From SKUL01 sp964487545 (GTDB taxonomy: Bacteria > Bacteroidota > Bacteroidia > Flavobacteriales_D > SKUL01): a stretch of DNA of 64,000 bases. The DNA lies in assembly GCA_964487545.1 (NCBI GenBank), contig CAZARI010000003.1, positions 60,201 to 124,200 of the forward strand. Direction: 5' to 3'. Positions 1-8,104 of the stretch are shown here, piece after piece. The notes under the pieces are model-generated. The model was not told where the DNA came from. It searched no databases and saw nothing but the letters and a program-made list of their open reading frames with translations. The position numbers and the translations under genes are program-made. Position 1 is the first letter of the stretch. Every line of letters begins with the position of its first letter.

Positions 1-2157
1 AACGACAGCAATCAAATCACCGCAGTAATCAACCTGGCACATTGCTACCGTCACGAAAAAGATTACCGTGCTGCAAAACCACTCTTTAAAAAGGCAGCAT
101 CATTAAATTCCCATCAGTCGGAGCAGAGCTATCACTTCGCGCAAATGCTGTTTCTGCTCGGTGAGTTTGATCGGGCACACGAGCAGGTACAAGCGAGGTT
201 GCTGGCCGAGCCCGACCATGCAGATTTCCAAAAACTGCGCGATCGAATTAAAGTAGTCAGGTCTTATCCGGCCAATGACGACTTTGTTGTGGTTTCGCTC
301 AAGGGCATCAATTCACCCTATGCTGACTTTGGGCCGGTGTTGCACAACAATGAGCTGGTATTTACCTCCGAACGACCTAATAATCGCAATGTGCAGATTC
401 CTGCTGTGGAAGAAAAACCTTTTACCAGCGTTTATGCCGCATCTTTTTCAGCAGATCAGTCGAAGTCCTTTGATTCACCGGTTCCATTTGGCACACCCGT
501 CAATCACCGCTATCACGATGGCCCGATGAGTTTCAGTTCATCGGGAAACACGGTGTACTTTACCCGGGTTGATCGGCAACAAACGGCCCGTGGCAAGACG
601 AATCGCTTAAAGATTTATATCGCACATCGTGATGGTGAAAATTGGACCAGACCCGAACCGTTGCCGTTTAACAGTAATGATTATTCGGTGGCGCATCCGG
701 TGGTTGCCGAAAACGATTCAGTATTGATTTTCAGTTCGGATATGCCCGGTGGATTTGGTGGAATGGATCTGTATGGCACGCGTTTCATTAACGGGAAGTG
801 GAGCACTCCTGAAAACCTTGGTCCCAAAATCAACTCTCCGGGTGATGAGGTTTTTCCGCATAGCTACAACGAAAAACTCTATTTCTCGAGCAATGGCTGG
901 CCAGGCTTTGGTGGATTGGATCTGTTTGTGACTGATCTGAATGAGCCTTTCGATAGTCCCCAAAATCTCTACACACCGATAAACAGTGCATGGGATGACT
1001 TGTCGCTGTTTTTTAGATCCGACGATTTTGCCTATTTCGCTTCCGATCGTCCCGGAGGAGCGGGGCGCGACGATCTATACGCACTTGAGCGAAAGAGCCC
1101 GGAAAACACCTTTGTTGAAATCAGCGGACTGTTGAAGTTTCATAACAGGCCAGCAGCGTTTACTTCTTTACTGCTCAAGGATGAACAGGGCAAGGTGTGG
1201 CAGCAAACGGTAACCGATGCACTGGGTTCGTTTACACTTCGGAATATGCAGCCCAATGTCAGTTATTCGCTGCTGCTCGATATTACGGATAAAAGTCAAC
1301 TCGAACATTTTACGGTATATTTTCTGAATGACCGCCACGAGAAAGTGCAAAAGATATTGCCTTCCGAAAGTGGTGATTTTATTTTTGAACTGCTTCCACC
1401 CGATGATCACGACAACCTTGCATTAATCGAAGCCGAAGATCCCGGGCTGTTGCTCATTGATCTCAGAGGAACGGTTTTTAGAGATGAACCGGGCGATGTT
1501 ATAAGTCGAATCGAGATTCAGATTTTTAACAGTGCGGGTGAATTGATTGGTCGCAATTGGGTTGAAAATGACGGACAGTTTGTTTTTCATCAGCTCATTC
1601 CTGATGATCAGTATATTTTTCGTCTGCTGATCGACGACGAATCGCTGAGAATTGTGATTTATGACGATCAGGGAAAAGAGCTTGCGCGACTATCACGAAC
1701 GGGGCTTGAGTATATATACAACCGTTTTGCCCCTGGCGATCCGGTGTTGTCGTTGCTCAACGAGCGCAATGTCTCCATCAAGGTTTCGCCCGACGACAAG
1801 TTTTCACTGCCCAATATTTATTACGAATTTGACTCGTGGCAGCTCAATGAACATTCGAGCAACCAGCTCGACCGGCTTTATGAAATACTTGTAAAGAATC
1901 CGAAAACAGCCATTAAAATTATGAGTCATACCGATTCGCGCGCATCGGATGCCTATAACCTTGAGCTGTCGGAAAAACGGGCTGCCGGAGTGGTGAGCTA
2001 TCTTCGAAACAAGGGGCTTGCTGCATCTCGCCTGTCAGGAAAAGGCTATGGAGAGCAACAACTGGTAAATCACTGCAAAAACGATGTGCCGTGCTCCGAA
2101 GCTGAACACGCCATGAACCGGCGCACGGAATTTACACTCTATTCGGTAGAGGAGTAG
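1..2157 (+). CDS. PorE-like TPR/beta-propeller/OmpA outer-membrane protein (5' truncated by window)
   Basis: The reading frame is open from base 1, so the gene starts upstream and the ATG at 145 is internal. In order: TPR-like helices (about the first 75 residues), a PD40/WD40-like beta-propeller with repeats of the type SSNGWPGFGGLDLF (about nt 300-1090), a carboxypeptidase-regulatory-like fold (about nt 1120-1330), and a C-terminal OmpA peptidoglycan-binding domain (about nt 1815-2140) with the motif SHTDSRASDAYN and a closing NRRTEF. This order is the architecture of PorE, the T9SS component that ties the secretion apparatus to peptidoglycan. The family also has paralogues of unknown role, so PorE function is inferred from domain order and from the many T9SS cargo genes nearby. 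It is probably periplasm-facing and anchored at the outer membrane. The N-terminal signal is not visible here. Confidence 0.85.
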   Translation, partial: NDSNQITAVINLAHCYRHEKDYRAAKPLFKKAASLNSHQSEQSYHFAQMLFLLGEFDRAHEQVQARLLAEPDHADFQKLRDRIKVVRSYPANDDFVVVSLKGINSPYADFGPVLHNNELVFTSERPNNRNVQIPAVEEKPFTSVYAASFSADQSKSFDSPVPFGTPVNHRYHDGPMSFSSSGNTVYFTRVDRQQTARGKTNRLKIYIAHRDGENWTRPEPLPFNSNDYSVAHPVVAENDSVLIFSSDMPGGFGGMDLYGTRFINGKWSTPENLGPKINSPGDEVFPHSYNEKLYFSSNGWPGFGGLDLFVTDLNEPFDSPQNLYTPINSAWDDLSLFFRSDDFAYFASDRPGGAGRDDLYALERKSPENTFVEISGLLKFHNRPAAFTSLLLKDEQGKVWQQTVTDALGSFTLRNMQPNVSYSLLLDITDKSQLEHFTVYFLNDRHEKVQKILPSESGDFIFELLPPDDHDNLALIEAEDPGLLLIDLRGTVFRDEPGDVISRIEIQIFNSAGELIGRNWVENDGQFVFHQLIPDDQYIFRLLIDDESLRIVIYDDQGKELARLSRTGLEYIYNRFAPGDPVLSLLNERNVSIKVSPDDKFSLPNIYYEFDSWQLNEHSSNQLDRLYEILVKNPKTAIKIMSHTDSRASDAYNLELSEKRAAGVVSYLRNKGLAASRLSGKGYGEQQLVNHCKNDVPCSEAEHAMNRRTEFTLYSVEE

Positions 2158-2205
2158 AATGTGGTGCCGTCGAAATCGTTAAATTAGACCTCTAAACCGA
2201 ACAAT

Positions 2206-2736
2206 ATGACACTCCGACTTCCTTTTAATCTGCAGCAATGGATCGATGAAAACCGCAACTTGCTGAAACCGCCAGTGGGCAACAAAAACCTCTACACCGA
2301 AGCCGGCGATTATATCGTGATGGTGGTCGGTGGTCCAAATGCGCGCAAGGATTATCACTACAACGAAACCGAGGAACTGTTCTACCAACTGGAAGGCGAA
2401 ATTCTGGTAAAAGTGCAGCAAGATGGAAAGGCGGTTGAGGTACCCATTAAGGCGGGAGAAATGTTTTTGCTCCCTGCCAAAATGCCCCACTCGCCCATTC
2501 GTCCGGCCAATTCCGTGGGACTGGTTATCGAGCGGGTGCGAAAGGGCTCCAGCTTGAAAGATGGCTTGATGTGGTTCTGCGACAATTGCAATCATAAGCT
2601 GCACGAAACCTACTTTCCACTCACCAATATCGAACAGGATTTTCTGCCGCGCTTCCGCGAGTTTTATAATTCGAAAGATTTGCGCACCTGCCAACAATGT
2701 GGTGAAGTGATGGAGGCCGACGAAAGGTTTGTTTAG
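2206..2736 (+). CDS. nbaC: 3-hydroxyanthranilate 3,4-dioxygenase
   Basis: Cytosolic cupin dioxygenase that opens the ring of 3-hydroxyanthranilate to the precursor of quinolinate, in tryptophan/kynurenine degradation or de novo NAD synthesis. At 176 residues it has the length of the bacterial enzymes. The Fe(II) ligands His51, Glu57 and His95 are at the canonical positions, within YHYNETEELF and KMPHSP. A second, rubredoxin-like metal site is present as two CxxC pairs, Cys125/Cys128 and Cys162/Cys165, as in the bacterial structural prototypes. No other kynurenine-pathway gene is in the window, so it appears to stand alone. It starts 48 bases after the PorE-like gene and could be read through from it. 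Confidence 0.97.
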   Translation: MTLRLPFNLQQWIDENRNLLKPPVGNKNLYTEAGDYIVMVVGGPNARKDYHYNETEELFYQLEGEILVKVQQDGKAVEVPIKAGEMFLLPAKMPHSPIRPANSVGLVIERVRKGSSLKDGLMWFCDNCNHKLHETYFPLTNIEQDFLPRFREFYNSKDLRTCQQCGEVMEADERFV

Positions 2737-2764
2737 TTTCCATAGTAGAAAGATCTTCAATCCT

Positions 2765-2893
2765 TTAATTAAGCGCCAGTTATATTCCTTAACCAAGCAG
2801 GGCATTAATTAACTTATTTTGCTTTTTATTAATTAACATAAGCCTTAATTAATGTTTAGCCATTTTTCTTAACTTAGCCCTTGCGTTAATTAA
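2765..2893. promoter_or_regulatory. Phased TTAATTAA/TTAA operator-like array upstream of the Fic gene
   Basis: Five perfect TTAATTAA palindromes lie at about 2765, 2805, 2829, 2845 and 2886. Two TTAA half-sites sit at about 2789 and 2869. Start-to-start spacings alternate 24, 16, 24, 16, 24, 17, giving a 40-bp super-period that ends 8 bases before the Fic start codon. The regular phasing argues for a protein-binding array rather than chance AT-richness. The ligand is unknown; the winged-helix domain at the C-terminus of the adjacent Fic protein is a natural candidate. Confidence 0.6.
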
Positions 2894-2901
2894 GAAAAGT
2901 T

Positions 2902-4050
2902 GTGAAAAAGTTTAAATCAGGCACAAACGTCAATCAGGGAAGTTATAAGGCTTTTATACCTGAAAAAATCAATCGCCACTGGAGGATCGATGACATGGAA
3001 ATCTTCCGATTGTTGAGTCAGGCCGACAGGCAGTTGGGTAGATTGGATATGTTTTCCGAACACGTTAATATCGCATTGTACATCAGTGTGCACGTGGCAA
3101 AGGAAGCTACTCAAAGTACCCGAATAGAGGGTACGCAAACCCGAATGGAGGATGCTTTTTTGGATGAGCTGGAAATTTCACCCGAGCACCGTGATGACTG
3201 GCAGGAGGTACAGAATTATATCAATGCCATGAACGGGGCTTCGAAACGATTAGATCATCTTCCTTTTTCAGGTCGGTTGATAAAAGAGTCACATAAGATT
3301 TTATTACAAGGTGTTCGGGGTGAGCACAAGTTGGCGGGAGCGTTTCGGAGCAGTCAGAACTGGATTGGCGGTGCTACATTGAGCGATGCCGTATTTATTC
3401 CACCACCGCATACTTACATACCGGAATTGATCAGCGATTTGGAAAAATTTGCCAATGACGATAACAACCCGTTGCCTGATTTATTGAAAATTGCGCTGAT
3501 TCATTATCAATTTGAAACCATCCATCCGTTTTTAGATGGAAATGGACGTGTGGGACGATTGCTCAACACACTATATCTGGTGAGCAATGGGATTCTCCAA
3601 CAACCCGTTTTGTATCTCTCCGATTTCTTTGAACAACACCGCCAGTTGTATTACGACAATCTGATGCGGGTGCGAACGCACAACGATATCAATCAGTGGT
3701 TCAAATTCTTTTTAACAGGTGTTATTGAAACCGCAAAGCAGGGTGTCAAAACATTTTCCGGAATTCTTCAACTCAAGACTGATGTGGAGAACAGGTTGCA
3801 GCAGATGGGAAGCAGGGCATCGGATGCGTTCAGGGTGATTGAATATATGTACTCTCGCCCGATTGTAAATGCCAAAACGGTTGCCGGTCTAATTGGCAAA
3901 TCAAATGTGAGTGCCTACAAACTCATCTATGAACTCGAAAAAGCCGGAATCATCAAAGAAATATCGGGTGGCCGGCGCAACAAGGTGTATCTGTTTCACG
4001 AGTACCTGGCGTTATTCGAAACTTCGCGCCCGTACAACGAAATCCCATAG
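2902..4050 (+). CDS. Fic family protein (AMP-transferase) with N-terminal inhibitory helix and C-terminal winged helix
   Basis: The start is a GTG at 2902. The Fic active-site motif HPFLDGNGRVGR is complete at residues 208-219: His208 is the catalytic base and the second Arg is the ATP-phosphate ligand. This predicts transfer of AMP from ATP to a target hydroxyl. An (S/T)xxxE(G/N) motif, STRIEG at residues 72-77, matches the autoinhibitory helix of class II Fic proteins, in which the Glu (Glu76) blocks ATP binding. After the Fic core, residues about 290-375 form a winged helix-turn-helix. This three-part architecture is widespread in bacteria and often chromosomal, with no separate antitoxin. 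The target is unknown. The gene is monocistronic and faces an operator-like array; its 3' end nearly abuts the convergent secreted-protein gene (4 bases between them). Confidence 0.95.
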   Translation: MKKFKSGTNVNQGSYKAFIPEKINRHWRIDDMEIFRLLSQADRQLGRLDMFSEHVNIALYISVHVAKEATQSTRIEGTQTRMEDAFLDELEISPEHRDDWQEVQNYINAMNGASKRLDHLPFSGRLIKESHKILLQGVRGEHKLAGAFRSSQNWIGGATLSDAVFIPPPHTYIPELISDLEKFANDDNNPLPDLLKIALIHYQFETIHPFLDGNGRVGRLLNTLYLVSNGILQQPVLYLSDFFEQHRQLYYDNLMRVRTHNDINQWFKFFLTGVIETAKQGVKTFSGILQLKTDVENRLQQMGSRASDAFRVIEYMYSRPIVNAKTVAGLIGKSNVSAYKLIYELEKAGIIKEISGGRRNKVYLFHEYLALFETSRPYNEIP

Positions 4051-4054
4051 ACCA

Positions 4055-7000
4055 TCAGCGAACAACCGTAACGTGTCCGCGCATCTCGAAATGTACGCCC
4101 GTGTGTTCTTTGGCAACGATGTGCCATACATACACTTCCGATTCTACATAGTGCTGATTAACGCCGCCATCCCAACCCTGATTAATATCGAATGATTCGA
4201 AGATGAGTTCGCCCCAGCGGTCAAAAATTTGCAGGTGAAACTCTTCGATTTCAGATCCAACGGCCTTAAAAAGATCGTTAACGCCGTCGCCATTGGGGCT
4301 AAAGGCATTTGGAACATACAGCGCACCGGTAACAGCAATCATCAAGCTGTCGGTGGCGGTGCAGCCGTTTTCATCGGTGGCCAGTACATACACTGCGCCC
4401 GATTCAATGGCGTGAACTACCGGTGATGGGCAGTCGGTGCAGCTCAGCGGCAGGTCTGAACTCCAGGACAATGTGCCGTTTGAGGAAGCGCCAACGGAAA
4501 CGTAGTCGTAGTAATCAACGATCTCATCGGGGTCGGCAAAAACATACGGGGCAGGATAAACCGGCACCACTACCGAAGCCATGCCCGAACAGCCGTATTC
4601 GTCGGTAACGGTAACAGAATATTCGGTAGTGTACTGCGGAAAAACAGTTGGATTGGGGGTATTAGAATTTTCAATATTCCATAGCGGGTGCCATTGATAG
4701 GTTATTCCACCAGAGGCGTGTAGCGTGGTCGGTTGGTTCGGGCAAATGGTGTCGGGTGTTTGAACATTTGGATTCACTACGCCTACATTCACCAGCACCG
4801 AATCGCGCGTAGTGCCGCATTCGTTGGTTACATTCACATAGTACCAGGTGTTTATCGGAGGGCTGGCCAGTGGGTTGGGAATGTCATAATGGTTCAGCCC
4901 TGGAATGGGATCCCACAAAAACGTCCCGTTGCCATTGGCCCAGATGACCACGCTGGCGCCTTCGCAGATGGCAGCAACTTCGGAGGTGGTAACCGTCGGC
5001 GGTGGGTCGAGAACCGTGACCTGAACCGTTTCGGTGTACTTACAGTTGTTGGGCGAGCTGATCTCCACAGAATAAGTGGTGCTTTCATCAGGCGATGCCA
5101 GTGGCGTTGCACTGGTTGGGTTGTTCAGCGACGCTGTGGGTGTCCAATTGTATGTGATTCCGCCATAAGCAGAGATTGCAACCGTTTCTCCCGGACAAAC
5201 AGATTGATCGTCGCCAGTGCCGAAATCTTCTTCGTAAACAAATACGGTTACCGTATCGGTTACACTGCCGCACTGGGCAGTAAGCGTGACGATAAACGTA
5301 GTGGTTTCGTCGCACCAAACCGTTGGGTTGTTGCTGGTGGGGTCGCTGATTTGCCCTGCCGGACTCCATAAATAATCATTGCCCCCGCTCACAAATAGTT
5401 CAACCGAATCGCCCGCACAGATCCATTGTGAAGCGCTGATTTCCAGTTCGGGTGGTGGGGTGACACTAATCACCATGGAGGTGGAGTCGGGATGAATACA
5501 GTCGTCTTCGTGGCTGGCAATTAGCGTAATGGTATATTCTCCGGGTTCGGTAAAAGTAAATTCAGGTTCGCTTTCGGTGGAGGTTCCCAAGCCCGAAAAG
5601 TCCCAGAAAAATTGGTTGGCCACGGTGGTGTTATTGATAAAACTCACCGCCGATCCGACACAAACTTCGCTCGGGCCATCAACGTCGATTTCGGCGGTGA
5701 TTTTGGTCAAATCAAATTTAAACACACCGAGGTTACATTGTCCGTTGGCCAGTGCCGACGGGTTAACTTCAGACCACACCCCGGTTTGTGTTGGAAAATC
5801 GTTGTTTCCTCCACAGCCTGCGCACAGGGCCTGATAAACGGTGCCTTTTTTATCGAAGCGGCTGGTGCCTCCGTCCACGTGCTCCGAACTGGTTCCGCCA
5901 AAGTACGTGGCATAAACCAACTCACTGGCTTCGGGCCCCAGTACCATCAAATAAAAATCCTTGCCATCGGTGTTTGATTGAAAGGCGTCGTCGGTGATGG
6001 GAAGTCCAGTGGTGGTACTGGTGATAATTCCAGCGAGGGAAACGTTTGGTCCGCCGCCCCAACCCGAAATATAAATCTGATCGCAGTTGGAAACGAGAAA
6101 TGCAGAAACCGAAATGTTGGGGCCACCATTTCCATTGCCCACCACGGTCGACATCAGTGAGAAGCTGAGATCGGGCGAAAGCTTTTGAATGAACTGGCCG
6201 CTATTTGGGTTGGTATATACCCCATCGCTTACGGGGTAATTTCCTGTGGTAACGCCTACAATAAAGGGGTTTTGTTCGGTGTCGAGCTGAACGAAAAATA
6301 CTTCGTCGAATCCCGAAGTGCCAATATAGGTGAGTGATTCTGTGGTTTGTCCGTTGGCCGCGATTTTGGCAACAAATCCATCTACATCTCCTTGATTCGA
6401 GGGGTGCAAGGCATTGGGCGTGGTTTGAAGGTTGGTGCTAGCGGTAATACCCACAGCATAAATAGACCCAACATCGTTTCGTTGAAGTGAAAAGGCAGCA
6501 TCGGCACCGGTTCCGCCCAAATAAGAAGACCAGATTAACGAACCCAGATCTGGCGACATTTTAAACAGACAACCGTCGGTGGTTCCTCCGCCATACGAGG
6601 TTTGAAACGCTCCCGCAGTAGTTGGGAAATCTGTTGAGCTTGTGACACTGGCTACGTATACATTACTCACTTCATCAACAATGATTTCTCCGCGAAAGGC
6701 ATCTCCGTAATTGTATTCCAGCGCTGCGTTGGTGTTGAGCCCGTCGTTGCCGCTACCACCCAGCAAGGTAGCCGATAGAAGGTCGCTACCGTCGGCACTG
6801 AATCTTGCAATAAAAATATCGCTGCCGTGGGAGTGCGAAAAGCCGTAGCCCACATAGTTAAACGTCAGCGAAGAGCCGCCCGCAAAATTGGTTTGGTAGG
6901 CGTTGGAAGTGGTTGGAAAGTTATTCGAACCGGTGTGGCCCAGCACATACAACTCGTTGTTGTCGTTCACTACCAAACTGTGTGGTGATTCGTTTCGGTT

Positions 7001-7945
7001 GCCACCCAAAAAGGTAGAGTAAACCAGATTGGTTCCGTCGGGGGTAAACTTGGTGATGCCGATATCGATATTGCCGCCTCCGTGTGTCGCGTCGTAGGCT
7101 CCGGCCGTGATCGGATATCCCGACCCAAAGGCAATGGCTCCGGCGTATAGATGTCCTTCTTCATCGTAGGTGGCGGTGAATCCAAAGCTCGACTGCGAGC
7201 TGCCCACATAGCTCGAAAAGCTAATTTCCGGGTCAATAATTAATTTTAGATCGCTGTCGTAGCCCTCGGGAAAAACAAAACTCAGGGTTTCACCATCAAG
7301 GACATAATGGCAAACTACCCGCTGTATCCGGCCGTTGTGGAGTTGATAGACAAATGGCGCATGTTCGGTAAAATGACCGTAGGGGTAATAAACCTGCAAA
7401 TCACCGCTTTGCAGCACCAACGAATCGGCTCCGGTATAATCGAGTTTAATTTGGTTTGGATCGGATCCGGGGTGGACAATCAGGTCGTATTTGAGGTTGG
7501 GATGTTTGCGATATACATGCAGGTCAATTCCGGCGTAGAGTTCTTGCCGTTCCATCCAGCTATAGCTTTTTACATGGCCCGCCCAATTGCTGCTGTCGTT
7601 GCCGAGAAAAAAATTGGTGTGGAAATCCGATGGTTCTGAAGTGTGAATTTTGGAAGGCGGAAGTGCATTTACAAAGCGCGTTTTTATTGTGTGAATACCA
7701 ATGTCGCTGAACTGAAAAGCCGCGTCATCGCTGTGCATGGCTGCAAGTTTATCACCTTCGTAGAGCTGATAAGTAAATCCCTGATGGTCGATGTAAAACC
7801 TGCCGGCAGGAATTTCTGCCCTGAACAAAACCGACTCGTTCCATTGTCCTTTATTTTCCAACAAAAACCAATCGTTTGCATGGCTGGGAATAACCACCAT
7901 CAGCAGTAAAAGGAATACGACTGATATGCAGCAAAATCGGTTCAA
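4055..7945 (-). CDS. T9SS type B sorting-domain protein with SBBP beta-propeller and PKD/Ig-like domains
   Basis: 1296-residue exported protein. It has a clear signal peptide (hydrophobic residues about 8-22, ending SHA). A long N-terminal half carries SBBP-type propeller repeats, recognisable as recurring YSTFLGG / SYLGGTG / TYFGGTS blocks each followed by DFPTT-like strands. A PKD-like domain follows (about residue 730-810) and then several Ig-like units. The C-terminus is the gliding-motility-associated type B sorting domain, with VPNAFSPNGDGVNDLF and later FDRWGELIF and WDGG. It should be exported by T9SS and attached to or released from the surface. Adhesion is a common guess for this class, but nothing here identifies a ligand. 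Transcribed alone, convergent with the Fic gene. Confidence 0.92.
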   Translation of the reverse strand: MNRFCCISVVFLLLLMVVIPSHANDWFLLENKGQWNESVLFRAEIPAGRFYIDHQGFTYQLYEGDKLAAMHSDDAAFQFSDIGIHTIKTRFVNALPPSKIHTSEPSDFHTNFFLGNDSSNWAGHVKSYSWMERQELYAGIDLHVYRKHPNLKYDLIVHPGSDPNQIKLDYTGADSLVLQSGDLQVYYPYGHFTEHAPFVYQLHNGRIQRVVCHYVLDGETLSFVFPEGYDSDLKLIIDPEISFSSYVGSSQSSFGFTATYDEEGHLYAGAIAFGSGYPITAGAYDATHGGGNIDIGITKFTPDGTNLVYSTFLGGNRNESPHSLVVNDNNELYVLGHTGSNNFPTTSNAYQTNFAGGSSLTFNYVGYGFSHSHGSDIFIARFSADGSDLLSATLLGGSGNDGLNTNAALEYNYGDAFRGEIIVDEVSNVYVASVTSSTDFPTTAGAFQTSYGGGTTDGCLFKMSPDLGSLIWSSYLGGTGADAAFSLQRNDVGSIYAVGITASTNLQTTPNALHPSNQGDVDGFVAKIAANGQTTESLTYIGTSGFDEVFFVQLDTEQNPFIVGVTTGNYPVSDGVYTNPNSGQFIQKLSPDLSFSLMSTVVGNGNGGPNISVSAFLVSNCDQIYISGWGGGPNVSLAGIITSTTTGLPITDDAFQSNTDGKDFYLMVLGPEASELVYATYFGGTSSEHVDGGTSRFDKKGTVYQALCAGCGGNNDFPTQTGVWSEVNPSALANGQCNLGVFKFDLTKITAEIDVDGPSEVCVGSAVSFINNTTVANQFFWDFSGLGTSTESEPEFTFTEPGEYTITLIASHEDDCIHPDSTSMVISVTPPPELEISASQWICAGDSVELFVSGGNDYLWSPAGQISDPTSNNPTVWCDETTTFIVTLTAQCGSVTDTVTVFVYEEDFGTGDDQSVCPGETVAISAYGGITYNWTPTASLNNPTSATPLASPDESTTYSVEISSPNNCKYTETVQVTVLDPPPTVTTSEVAAICEGASVVIWANGNGTFLWDPIPGLNHYDIPNPLASPPINTWYYVNVTNECGTTRDSVLVNVGVVNPNVQTPDTICPNQPTTLHASGGITYQWHPLWNIENSNTPNPTVFPQYTTEYSVTVTDEYGCSGMASVVVPVYPAPYVFADPDEIVDYYDYVSVGASSNGTLSWSSDLPLSCTDCPSPVVHAIESGAVYVLATDENGCTATDSLMIAVTGALYVPNAFSPNGDGVNDLFKAVGSEIEEFHLQIFDRWGELIFESFDINQGWDGGVNQHYVESEVYVWHIVAKEHTGVHFEMRGHVTVVR

Positions 7946-8070
7946 GTTTGATAAAAAATCTAATTTACAGAATGTTTGACGATCAGGATTGTTATGGGTT
8001 GTTAAAGTTACGATTCAAAATTATGTATCGATCGGACGGATCAATCACTGGTTGTCGCTTCAAAATGCAC

Positions 8071-8078
8071 TAAATTTG
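8071..8078 (+). promoter_or_regulatory. Bacteroidota -7 promoter element for the purF-type gene
   Basis: TAAATTTG fits the TAnnTTTG consensus and lies 27 bases before the ATG at 8105. A TTG about 16-17 bases upstream (about 8052) could serve as the -33 element. Confidence 0.55.
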
Positions 8079-8104
8079 CAATTCAAAATGGCCCAATTCT
8101 CATC

